Below are positions 7,979-15,424 of a stretch of 24,979 nt of DNA, one piece after another; the stretch's first letter is position 1, and every line of letters begins with the position of its first letter. This DNA comes from Spirochaetaceae bacterium (GTDB lineage Bacteria > Spirochaetota > Spirochaetia > Treponematales > Breznakiellaceae), in contig JAIRNN010000147.1 in assembly GCA_031257995.1 (NCBI GenBank), forward strand, positions 1 through 24,979, in the 5' to 3' direction. The position numbers and the translations under genes were made by a program. The notes below the pieces were generated by a model, which was given only the letters and a program-made list of their open reading frames with translations, was not told the origin of the DNA and ran no database searches.

Positions 7979-9232
7979 GTGAAAAAAACGCAAATCAGTA
8001 TTGTTCTCGTCGTATGTGCGCTTTGTGCAAGCGTACTCGTTCTGGGTTGTAGCGGCAAAAAGCCTGCCACTCAGGATGTCACCATTAAACATTGGTTCTG
8101 GGCGGACAACCCCCGGTATGTGGGGATCATGCAGGACATGGCAGCCGATTTCAACGCCACCAATGGAAAGGGTATCACCGTGGTTGCCGAGGAATATCCC
8201 TGGGAGGGCGGCAAATACAGTGAAAACCTGTTTACCGCCGCGATGGGCGGCGGCGGCCCCGATACGGCATCGTGGAAACTGACCGCGACCCCGTTGTTCA
8301 CCAACAACAAACTGTTGGCAAACTTGGATTCTTTTATCGATTCATGGGACGACAAGGAGCTTATCGAGGACAGTCTCTACCAGACCATGCGCGAGGCAAG
8401 CGGGACGAACAGCATCTATGTGATGCCTTGGAACGTACAGGTACTCTATGTCTATTACCGGCCGTCCATGTTCCAAGCTGCGGGGATCGGCGTTCCCGCC
8501 ACCTACGAGGAGTTTCTGGACGCCTGTAAAAAACTGACCCGCGACACCGACGGAGACGGCAAGATTGATGTGTACGGCTTTGGTATGCGGGGGGCCGCCG
8601 GCGGGCAGGAGCCATGGGGCAGCTTCATTCAGGCGCGGGGCGGAAACTTCCAGGACTTTACCTCTCCCCAAGCCGTACAGGGCATGAAGGACTTCATCAG
8701 CCTCTTCACCAACGGGTACGCGCCGCCCACCGCCCCCGCGGACGGATTCAGCCAAATCATCAGCAACTTCAAGAGCGGCATCGCCGCTATGACGGTTCAC
8801 CACACCGGTTCTTCCGGGGAAATGATGGACCTGTTTGGCGATGACGTGAGCGCTTTTGCCTTCCCCGGCGGGGCCGGACGATGGACTTCGATGGGCGATA
8901 CGGAAAACGTTATGTTTGAATCCTGCAAGAACAAGGAAGCCGCCTTTGAATGGCTGGCCTATCTCGCGACCGGCAAGGGACAGGAGACTTGGTGTACGGA
9001 AACCGGAAACGTGCCGGTCAGCAAAAAAGTCCAGCAACTGCCCTTTTTCCAGGACAACCGGTTTATGAAGGCGTCGATTGACGGACAGCCCTTCGCGGGC
9101 ATATTCCCCATCCTGCCGAAAACCACGGAATGGATCTCGGTGATATGGCCCAACACGGTTGCCGCCGCCCTGACCGGAAAGACCACCGCCGAAGACGCTA
9201 TGGCGGCCTTGCAGAAAGGGCTCTACGAATAG
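7979..9232 (+). CDS. Sugar ABC transporter substrate-binding lipoprotein (family 1)
   Basis: 417 residues from GTG 7979, chosen because GGAGG (7968-7972) is correctly spaced and the product then starts with a lipoprotein signal (KK, hydrophobic run, lipobox VLGC). An upstream in-frame start at 7931 would add 16 residues before the signal. Typical features of family 1 solute-binding proteins follow: IKHWFWADNP, YPWEGGKYSENLFTA, GGGPDTA, NVQVLYVYYRPSMF, PATYEEFLDACKKLT, then DTDGDGKID-VYGFGMRG, a calcium-loop-like segment common in this family, and FPGGAGRWTSMG with a helical C-terminus. It captures a sugar or oligosaccharide outside the inner membrane for the two permeases that follow. Confidence 0.92.
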   Translation: MKKTQISIVLVVCALCASVLVLGCSGKKPATQDVTIKHWFWADNPRYVGIMQDMAADFNATNGKGITVVAEEYPWEGGKYSENLFTAAMGGGGPDTASWKLTATPLFTNNKLLANLDSFIDSWDDKELIEDSLYQTMREASGTNSIYVMPWNVQVLYVYYRPSMFQAAGIGVPATYEEFLDACKKLTRDTDGDGKIDVYGFGMRGAAGGQEPWGSFIQARGGNFQDFTSPQAVQGMKDFISLFTNGYAPPTAPADGFSQIISNFKSGIAAMTVHHTGSSGEMMDLFGDDVSAFAFPGGAGRWTSMGDTENVMFESCKNKEAAFEWLAYLATGKGQETWCTETGNVPVSKKVQQLPFFQDNRFMKASIDGQPFAGIFPILPKTTEWISVIWPNTVAAALTGKTTAEDAMAALQKGLYE

Positions 9233-9456
9233 GGCTGTGCGAAAGGTTTCCAAGACCTGTGGAACAGCCGGCCATGTTGTCCCGCAGGTCAAGCGAGCCT
9301 CGTTCCGGCGCCCGGAATCAGGCTTGTCCCGGCAGTCAAGAGAAGCCTTATCGCGATGGTACAGCTATGCCGGGATAGGGCGGGACTCGTTTACCGGAAT
9401 CCCGCTGTTTTGAAACAGATTCACCCGGCAAAAAGGGAGGCGGACAGGAGACAGGT
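9233..9456 (+). other. 224-bp structured spacer between binding protein and first permease
   Basis: It holds three inverted repeats. Directly after the binding-protein stop is a bulged hairpin, GGCTGT (9233-9238) with ACAGCC (9264-9269), enclosing AGGT/ACCT. TTCCGG-CGC-CCGGAA follows at 9303-9317, and GCGGGA/TCCCGC lies near 9380-9404. The spacer is long for an operon junction, and no promoter is obvious. Such structures usually protect the upstream mRNA, giving more binding protein than permease. Confidence 0.55.
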
Positions 9457-10413
9457 ATGATAAAACACAAGCGATTTTCCCAAAACCCGCGTTTTGGGAA
9501 GGTGGGTTCAGGAAGCGGACTCCTCACGAGCCGGCGTTTAGGGAAAACGCCGAAGTATAGCGTATGGCCGTACGTGCTGCTGCTCCCCGCCCTGCTTATC
9601 GTGATGACCGTGGTCTTTATTCCCTTTGGCAACGCTATCTTGATGAGCTTCAAATTCTACGATCTCCGTTATGCGCAAGACATACGGTTCATCGGCCTTA
9701 AAAATTATATTGACGTGGCCAAAGACAGCCTCTTCTGGGATTCGTTACTGAGGACGCTCATCTGGGTGGCGCTGGGGGTCGGGTTCCAGTTTCTTTTCGG
9801 GTTCTGTCTGGCCCTGCTGCTCAACCGGAATTTTCAAGGAAGGGGGCTTATCCGCTCGGTAAGCCTCATTCCCTGGGTAACGCCCGGCGTGCTCATCGCC
9901 CTCATGTGGCGCTGGATTTACGACGGCAACTACGGGGTCTTGAACGACCTGTTGCTGCGCGCCGGCCTCATCGCCGATAAAATTCCGTTTCTTGCCCAGC
10001 GGTCCACGGCGTTTCCCGCCGCCGTCCTCACCATCATCTGGCAGGGTATCCCCTTCTTCGCGGTGATGCTTCTCGCGGGGCTTCAGGGAGTGCCTTCCGA
10101 ACTGTACGAAGCCGCCGATATGGACGGCGCGACCCGTATTCAAAAACTGTTCAGGATCACCGTGCCTTCGCTGAAGAACACGATATTTATCACCACGCTC
10201 TTGAGAATAATCTGGGTATCCAACTCGGTAGACATCATTGCCAACCTTACCGAAGGCGGCCCGGCCTATTCTTCCCAGACCCTCAGTGTGTACATATTTA
10301 GCAAGGGGAATTCCCTTAACCTGGGGTATGCCTCGGCGATGGCGATCATACTGGCCCTGCTGCTCTCCTTCGCGGCGATCCCCTATCTGCGCAGCATCTT
10401 TAAAAGCGAATAG
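9457..10413 (+). CDS. Sugar ABC transporter permease, MalF/UgpA type
   Basis: 318 residues, ATG 9457 with AGGAG 6 nt upstream. Six hydrophobic segments are visible, beginning with VWPYVLLLPALLIVMTVVFI, and the inner-membrane EAA loop reads YEAADMDGATRIQKLFRITVPSLKNT, the site where the ATPase docks. The N-terminal extension before the first membrane segment is about 36 residues, longer than usual, and is encoded by two hairpin-forming sequences (9477-9500 and 9532-9552). It forms the heteromeric channel with the next gene. No ATPase is encoded nearby, so a shared MsmK/UgpC-type ATPase elsewhere in the genome is expected. Confidence 0.93.
   Translation: MIKHKRFSQNPRFGKVGSGSGLLTSRRLGKTPKYSVWPYVLLLPALLIVMTVVFIPFGNAILMSFKFYDLRYAQDIRFIGLKNYIDVAKDSLFWDSLLRTLIWVALGVGFQFLFGFCLALLLNRNFQGRGLIRSVSLIPWVTPGVLIALMWRWIYDGNYGVLNDLLLRAGLIADKIPFLAQRSTAFPAAVLTIIWQGIPFFAVMLLAGLQGVPSELYEAADMDGATRIQKLFRITVPSLKNTIFITTLLRIIWVSNSVDIIANLTEGGPAYSSQTLSVYIFSKGNSLNLGYASAMAIILALLLSFAAIPYLRSIFKSE
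9477..9552 (+). repeat. Two hairpins in the first codons of the permease gene
   Basis: A perfect 10-bp stem (TTCCCAAAAC, loop CCGC, GTTTTGGGAA) at 9477-9500 is followed by an 8-bp stem (CGGCGTTT, 5-nt loop, AAACGCCG) at 9532-9552. The first resembles palindromes at 3550-3572 and 19987-20008, which share a CAAA(A)CCC...GTTTG core. They encode the extra N-terminal residues RFSQNPRFGK and RRLGKTP. Confidence 0.7.
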
Positions 10414-10424
10414 GAGGATGTGTT

Positions 10425-11306
10425 ATGAATAACGTTACGCATAATAAACCGATGAAAAAAGACCGCGCGTTCGGATTGAAACTGAGGAAAGGCTGCTTTG
10501 CCGCAGGCGCCGTCCTTGCGCTGGCGGCGATACTCGCGTTTCTTCTTTTTCCCTTCTACTGGACCTTTGTTACGTCGATAAAGCCGAACGCTGAGATTTA
10601 CAGTGCCGTGGTGCGGTACTGGCCGGAAAGTCCTACTCTGGATTCCTACAAAAAGCTGTTTCTGGACTACGACTTCTTAAAGCCTATGGCCAACAGTTTT
10701 CTCGTGGCCTTTTGCACGACGCTGGTGTCCCTCACGGTCTCCACCCTTGCCGCCTATGCGTTTTCCCGGTTCCAGTTTCCCGGACGGAAGCCTTTGATGG
10801 TCATGTTTCTCACCAACAATATGTTTCCGGTGGTGCTGCTGCTCATCCCCCTTTTTTCCATCATGCGGCAAATCGGCATACTGTACACCCCGACGGCGCT
10901 GGTCCTGTCGTATACGACGTTTACCATACCCTTCTCCGTCTGGCTGATCAACGGCTATCTCCAGGATTTGCCCAAGTCTATGGAAGAAGCCGCGATGATA
11001 GACGGCGCAAACCGTGCCGGGGCCTTTCTCTACGTGGTGCTTCCGGTACTCATGCCCGGCATCATCGCCACCGGGGTATATGTGTTCATGACCTCATGGA
11101 ACGAGTACACCTTTGCGGTGATGTTTACCAATTCAGGCAACCGCACCATCCCCGTCGCCCTCCGTATGCTCATCGGCCAGCTTGGGGTACAGTGGGACCT
11201 GATAACCACCGGCGGCATCATCACGATCATACCGGTGTGTATCATGTTCTTCTTCGCCCAGAAACGGCTGGTGGAAGGGCTGACCGCCGGCGCGGTAAAA
11301 GGGTGA
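10425..11306 (+). CDS. Sugar ABC transporter permease, MalG/UgpE type
   Basis: 293 residues; ATG 10425 with AGGAGG at 10412-10417, overlapping the stop of the preceding permease gene, so the two are translationally linked. Six membrane segments are visible, starting LALAAILAFLLFPFYWTFVTSIK, a FYWTF...SIKP opening typical of MalG-type permeases. The EAA loop is MEEAAMIDGANRAGAFLYVVLPVLMPGI. The C-terminus QKRLVEGLTAGAVKG is the standard ending of this subfamily, contacting the ATPase. It works with the binding protein at 7979 and the permease at 9457. Confidence 0.94.
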   Translation: MNNVTHNKPMKKDRAFGLKLRKGCFAAGAVLALAAILAFLLFPFYWTFVTSIKPNAEIYSAVVRYWPESPTLDSYKKLFLDYDFLKPMANSFLVAFCTTLVSLTVSTLAAYAFSRFQFPGRKPLMVMFLTNNMFPVVLLLIPLFSIMRQIGILYTPTALVLSYTTFTIPFSVWLINGYLQDLPKSMEEAAMIDGANRAGAFLYVVLPVLMPGIIATGVYVFMTSWNEYTFAVMFTNSGNRTIPVALRMLIGQLGVQWDLITTGGIITIIPVCIMFFFAQKRLVEGLTAGAVKG

Positions 11307-11530
11307 TGCCCCGCACCCCGCAGCTAAACGTGCCCCCGGATTTATGAGGGATTAATAAAACCGCCAAGCCGAAGAAGCCGATAAGAGGAGAAGGTATGGT
11401 TAAGGTATGGTTATGGAGGAAATGGTATACGCCGCATAGTCTTGAATGATAAAACGTATTCGCCTTATTCGACTTTGCGGTGAAAAGAGGCGGGTCAAAT
11501 TTGATAACGTTAGCATTTGCGGGGAAAGCG

Positions 11531-11539
11531 TGTTATAAT
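11531..11539 (+). promoter_or_regulatory. Extended -10 promoter before the small lipoprotein gene
   Basis: TGT-TATAAT (11531-11539) is an extended -10 element; there is no convincing -35 at the normal distance. It lies 48 bp before ATG 11588. The rest of 11307-11530 shows no gene or clear structure. Confidence 0.55.
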
Positions 11540-11587
11540 AGGCAAAGAAAGAGTTTAGGAATCGGAAAAGACCGCAAAGGAGTATGT

Positions 11588-12006
11588 ATGAAAACAAGAA
11601 GGTTATTTGTGGGGATATCGGCGATGGTCTTTGTGCTGGTTCCGGCAGGATGTGACGTATCCGATCATGACGGCGTATTCGAGTTGAGACTGCGCGGAAC
11701 GTGGGAGACGTACAAACCGTCTGATGCGGCTACAGCGGAAAACTCGTCATAGGTCAGGACACCATTACGATTAGCGGATACGATCAAAAGCATGGCAGCC
11801 TCGATGAGGGGCAGCGTCCGTTCAAGGGCATTCGCAAAAACGTTTCCCTCGAAGGCTACTCGGAGGACGGAGAAATCTACATCTACGACTCCGGGTGGAG
11901 AACGGGAATCGTCTATAAGTATAAGGCGGGCGAATACCCTTTATATGTAGACCTTTTGCAGTTCACTTTCGGGGGCCGAAACGAGGAATTGTGGCAAGGG
12001 AAGTAG
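11588..12006 (+). pseudogene. Frameshifted small Treponema-type lipoprotein
   Basis: ATG 11588 has AAGGAG at 11577-11582. The first part encodes a lipoprotein signal (KTRR, hydrophobic core, VPAGC) and GVFELRLRGTWETYKPSD, then runs out of frame and stops at 11750-11752. From about 11731 a second frame continues: YSGKLVIGQDTITISGYD, RPFKGIRKNVSLEGYSEDGEIYIYD, LQFTFGG, to a TAG at 12004-12006. The two halves join smoothly if one base is restored (or two removed) near 11726-11730. I recall this layout (GTW opening, DTITI-GY, PFKG...LKGYS, FTFGG near the end) from Treponema lipoproteins of unknown function. Intact it would be about 139 residues. Confidence 0.75.
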
Positions 12007-12088
12007 GCGCCGTTTAGCGCGGAGGCTTTGCAGCGGGTTGCTGTTGGGGAACCGCCGGGCTTGCTTGCCGCGCCGGGCCCAAGGAAAG

Positions 12089-12159
12089 CCCCTGCGGGGG
12101 AGAGACATGCTCCCTTTCCCCGCAGGGGGCACGCCGGGTTCGTATCAGGCTTAGATACG
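12089..12159 (+). terminator. Strong hairpin plus a GTATC/GATAC hairpin in a gene-free spacer
   Basis: CCCCTGCGGGG (12089-12099) pairs perfectly with CCCCGCAGGGG (12118-12128). It is followed by CGTATC-7nt-GATACG (12141-12159), whose core is the same palindrome that is tandemly repeated at 20527-20785. No T-tract follows, so termination is only a possibility. Confidence 0.45.
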
Positions 12160-12189
12160 CACCCCGCGCTAGCCTGACGTTGGCATCCA

Positions 12190-12198
12190 TGCTATTAT
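12190..12198 (+). promoter_or_regulatory. Extended -10 promoter of the methyltransferase remnant, possibly leaderless
   Basis: TGC-TATTAT ends 6 bp before ATG 12205, leaving almost no leader. The preceding bases CCATGCTAT are identical to those before the Rpn gene at 18292, which has the same arrangement. Confidence 0.5.
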
Positions 12199-12204
12199 AA
12201 AGGC

Positions 12205-13830
12205 ATGGAAGCGGAGAGCGTTGACCTTATCTAGCTTGACCCGCCGTTTTTCAGCAACCGCAACTACGAGTCATCTGAGGAGACGCGGGGGAGGTCCGCA
12301 GTTTTCAGTACCGCTGGGCGGGCGGCGTTGACCATTATATCGCATGGCTCAAGGAGCGGGTTGTGGAAATGCACCGCGTTCTCAAGCCCACCGGGAGTAT
12401 GTTTCTGCATTGCGACTGGCACGCCAATGCCTATATCAGGGTAGAGATTTTGGACAGACTTTTTGGAAGCGGCAACTTCAAGAATGAGATTATTTGGTTC
12501 TATCACCGTTGGACAAACACGTCAAAAACCTTTCAGAAGATGCACGATACGATATTCTGGTACGGGAAAACAAAAGATGCGGTAACATTCAACAAGAACG
12601 GCTATGCCCCGTCATCTCATCAATTAAAGAAATTTGAGAAAGGCTGGGATCAAAATGTGGTATATCTCAAAGGTAAAAAAATCAGGCAATATATTATTTA
12701 TAATAAGGAGAAGTTTGCAAAAAGACTCGCCGCTATTGACCCTGACGCGCGGCTTGTATACCGGGAAACAAGCGAATTAAAAGTCGCCCCTCCTGATGTG
12801 TTGGAGTTTTCTGTAATAAATTCGCAAGCCGATGAATGTATCGGCTACCCCACGCAAAAGCCGGAAGCGTTACTTGAACGCATAATCAATATGGCCAGCA
12901 ACGAAGGCGGCATCGTGCTTGACCCGTTTATGGGCGGCGGCACCACGATTGCCGTAGCCGATAAACTCGGCCGGCAAGGATAGGCATAGACCAGTCGGTA
13001 CAGGCGGTAAAGGTTACGGACTTCCGCCTGCTGAGACAGCAGGAGTCGTCTTATTCTCTCTACGCCTCTCCCTACATCGTGCAATTGCACAGATACGACT
13101 ACGACACCCTTCGCTACGAGGACGCTTTCCCGTTTGAGGCTTGGATTAGCAGTTCGGCGGGCTGCCTAACGTCAAACAACGTGGGGACATGGGGCGTGAC
13201 GGGAAAATGAGCGATGGTACGCCGATACAGGTAAAGCGGCAGGATACTATCGGGCGCACTGTGATAGACAGTTTCAAATCCGCCGTTGAACGCTTTGATA
13301 CAAATCTGTTTGAAAAGAATAGCGCGGCGCAAAAGCCTGTCGGCTATATTATCGCCTTCTCGTTTGGCAAGGGCGCTATTGAAGAAGTTGCCCGGTTAAA
13401 AAACAGGGAAGGCCGCATCATAAAGCTGGTGAAGGTTGAGGATATTGTTCCGATTGCCCTAAAGCCGTCTCTCGGCGTTCATATCGAGGAGCTTGCGCGG
13501 GACGGCAAAGACGCGAGGCAGATCGCTTTCACGGCGGTAGGGGACAGCCCCGCCGGTATTGAGTTTTACCGTTGGGATTTTAACTACGACCTCGAAAAAA
13601 AGCAATTCAAGGCTCAGGTTTTATTGGACAAGGAAGGGAAACAGATTGTTTTGTTAAAGGCTGGCACACACCATATAGCAGTTAAGGTTGTCGATAATGA
13701 CGGTCTTGAAAACATGGGGAACACGCCGCACCTTCCCATCACGCTGTTCCCAAGAGAAGCCCCTCCGGGGCCCGTTATCCATTCGGCGGCACTCTGGACA
13801 TTATCTCATAGTATGGGTATCTTTACCTAA
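12205..13830 (+). pseudogene. Multiply disrupted adenine/cytosine DNA methyltransferase with C-terminal nuclease-like and PKD-like regions
   Basis: Pieces in order: ATG 12205, MEAESVDLI, then TAG at 12232-12234 where Tyr is expected, and LDPPFFSNRNYE (catalytic motif IV). After a frame change near 12290-12310 comes VDHYIAWLKERVVEMHRVLKPTGS...DPFMGGGTT (SAM-binding motif I at the C-terminal end, the beta-class motif order), ending at 12983. A second shift there leads to IGIDQSVQAVKVTDFRLL, open to about 13150. A third shift leads to QFGGLPNVKQRGDMGRDGKMSDGTPIQVKRQ, a PD-(D/E)xK-like nuclease pattern (D...QVK), then GIEFYRWDFNYD...GTHHIAVKVVDNDGLEN, a PKD-like fold. After ENMG the frame diverges, so the natural end is lost. 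It was probably a restriction-modification or methylation-linked nuclease protein of about 530 residues. Confidence 0.8.
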
Positions 13831-13841
13831 AGGGACGAGGC

Positions 13842-14019
13842 ATGACGAGGCGGAAATGAGCGCGGAAGGGAGGCCGGTTGGGTGATTGCTCATGGCAAAG
13901 CGCATGATTTGGCAACGAGCACACAAAAACCCGGGGTGAAAATCCCTCTGCCCCGTCATGCGTGCGGCATTCCAAAAGGTACGGTTCAATTTATCCTAAA
14001 AAGCGCGGGGCTGAATTAG
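13842..14019 (+). pseudogene. hicA: HicA-like toxin remnant
   Basis: ATG 13842 begins MTRRK then meets a TGA at 13854-13856. In another frame, from about 13870 to TAG 14017-14019, the text is REAGWVIAHGKAHDLA, KPGVKIPLPRHA and GIPKGTVQFILKSAGLN. This matches the C-terminal two-thirds of HicA mRNA interferases: GW near the first strand, the catalytic-type His in GKAHDLA, the P-R-H strand, and IPKGT...ILK-AGL at the end. A small deletion with frameshift near codons 5-10 explains the break. It is followed 19 nt later by a HicB-like start, the normal hicA-hicB order. Confidence 0.7.
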
Positions 14020-14109
14020 GGATAAGGAGGAACTGAGTATGAGGTGTGTCTATCCGGCAATTTTTACCCCTGAAGAAGGGGCTATTCTGGTAAGCGTTCC
14101 TGACTTGCC

Positions 14110-14421
14110 GGGGGACAGGCCCCTTGCCGGGGACAGCCCCTTCGTCAGGGGACAACCCCCTTGCCGGGGACAGCCCCTTCGTCAGGGGGCAGGCTCTCGT
14201 CAGGGGGCAGGCCCCTCGCCGGGGGACAGGCTCCTCTGTGAGGGACAGGCTCCTCGTGGGGGCAACCCCCTTGCGGGGGACAGCCCCTTCGTCAGGGGAC
14301 AGCCCCCTCGCGGGGGACAGCCCCTTGCCGGGGACAGCCCCTTCGTCAGGGGACAACCCCCTTCGCGGGGACAGCCCCTTCGTCAGGGGACAGCCCCCTC
14401 GCGGGGACAGCCCCTTCGTCA
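14110..14421 (+). repeat. Tandem array of about 17 hairpin units of 17-21 bp
   Basis: The modal unit is GGGGACAGCCCCTTCGTCA; variants replace the tail by TTGCC, CTCGCG or TCGTG. Each unit has a GGGG...CCCC hairpin. Unit length varies, so the array is read through different frames without stops, and the complementary strand is also open. There are no unique spacers. Confidence 0.85.
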
Positions 14422-14496
14422 GGGGAGAGGGACGTGGTTATCTGGTGTCGAGGGGGCTGTCCCGAACCGGGGGTTCGGGGGGCTAGTCCCCCGACG

Positions 14497-14580
14497 GGGT
14501 GTTACGGGGCAGCGCCCCGTAGAGGGGGTAAGCGTAGGACCGCAGGGCCGGAGTGGAGGGGGAGACTTCCCCCACCTGAA
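14497..14580 (+). repeat. Dispersed GC-rich repeat, copy C
   Basis: The sequence GTTACGGGGCAGCGCCCCGT, then AGAGGGGGTAAGCG, CCGCAGGGCCGGAG and GAGGGGGAGACTTCCCCC aligns with the copies at 291, 3661 and 17970. It forms the last coded part of the hicB remnant, and its end lies about 30 bp before the transketolase start codon. Confidence 0.75.
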
Positions 14581-14611
14581 TGGCTGACGTTATTTTAGAG
14601 AAGGAGAGAAT

Positions 14612-15424
14612 ATGACTATTGAAGAACAAAACACAAAGGCACGACAGCTCAGGAAAGATATCCTGCGTATGCTGTTTACCTGTCAATCGGGGCATCCCGG
14701 CGGGTCTCTGTCCGTGGTGGAGATACTTATGGCGCTCTACTACCACACGGCCAGGGTAGATCCCAAAAACCCCTCGTGGGAAGGGCGCGACCGCGTGATC
14801 CTCAGCAAGGGGCATGGAGCGCCCGCCCTGTACGCGATTCTGGCGGACTGCGGGTTTTTCCCCCGGCAGGATCTCTGGCGGTTGCGGCAGGCGGACTCCC
14901 ATCTCCAGGGGCATCCCGACCGGAACAAGACGCCGGGTATCGAGGCCTGTACCGGTTCGTTGGGACAGGGCGTTTCTATCGCCGGAGGAATGGCGATGGC
15001 GCTGAAGCGCAAACATTCCCCGGCGCGGGTCTTTGTCGTCACCGGCGATGGCGAGACCCAGGAAGGCATCGTCTGGGAAGCGGCCATGAGCGCGGCCCAT
15101 TACCAACTGGACAACCTGACGGTTCTGCTCGACCACAACGGCCTCCAGATAGACGGCCCAAACGACGAGGTGATGGGTTTGGGGGACGTGTGCGGGAAAT
15201 ACCGCTCCTTCGGGTTTGAATGTTTTTCGGTGGACGGCCATGACATCGGCGCAATAGCCGGGGCGATAAACACCCCCGTTCAGGGGAAGCCGAAGTTTAT
15301 CGAATGTAGAACCCACAAGGGGGAAGGGGTTTCGTTCATGCGGGACAATTTTTCATGGCACGGCAAAGCGCCCAACGAAGAGCAGTATAACAAGGCGATT
15401 GAAGAACTGGAGGTAACGGTATGA
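14612..15424 (+). CDS. Transketolase, N-terminal (TPP-binding) subunit
   Basis: 270 residues, ATG 14612 with AAGGAG at 14601-14606. Motifs: QSGHPGGSLSVVEI, RDRVILSKGHGAPALYA, TGSLGQGVSIAGGMA and the thiamine-diphosphate motif GDGETQEGIVWEAAMSAAHYQLDNLTVLLDHN (GDG...N spacing about 28). This is the half of a split transketolase that binds the pyrophosphate end of the cofactor; it moves two-carbon units between sugar phosphates in the pentose phosphate pathway. It overlaps the next gene by ATGA, so the two subunits are made together. The split form often sits in sugar-specific catabolic operons, as seems true here. Confidence 0.93.
   Translation: MTIEEQNTKARQLRKDILRMLFTCQSGHPGGSLSVVEILMALYYHTARVDPKNPSWEGRDRVILSKGHGAPALYAILADCGFFPRQDLWRLRQADSHLQGHPDRNKTPGIEACTGSLGQGVSIAGGMAMALKRKHSPARVFVVTGDGETQEGIVWEAAMSAAHYQLDNLTVLLDHNGLQIDGPNDEVMGLGDVCGKYRSFGFECFSVDGHDIGAIAGAINTPVQGKPKFIECRTHKGEGVSFMRDNFSWHGKAPNEEQYNKAIEELEVTV

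Larger units (their letters stand above)
14039..14587 (+). pseudogene. hicB: HicB-like antitoxin N-terminus fused to a repeat-encoded tail
   Basis: ATG 14039 has a strong AAGGAGG at 14024-14030. The first 25 or so residues, MRCVYPAIFTPEEGAILVSV-PDLPG, match the opening of HicB antitoxins (Y-x-A-x-F..EEGG..V-x-FPDLPG). In an intact HicB, C-T-x-G-(D/E) and a helical region ending in a ribbon-helix-helix or HTH domain would follow. Here the frame runs straight into a tandem array (14110-14421) and then a dispersed repeat copy, giving about 157 residues rich in G, Q, P, R, S and L with no recognisable fold. The frame stays open to TGA 14585-14587, 24 nt before the transketolase gene. The product cannot contain the DNA-binding half; whether it is made is unknown. 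Confidence 0.7.

Noticed and set aside
13991..14356. Minus-strand repeat protein (LSPDEGAVPGKG type)
   Set aside because: It exists only because the tandem array has no stops in several frames on both strands; no ribosome site or conserved start is seen, whereas the plus strand has the HicB start.
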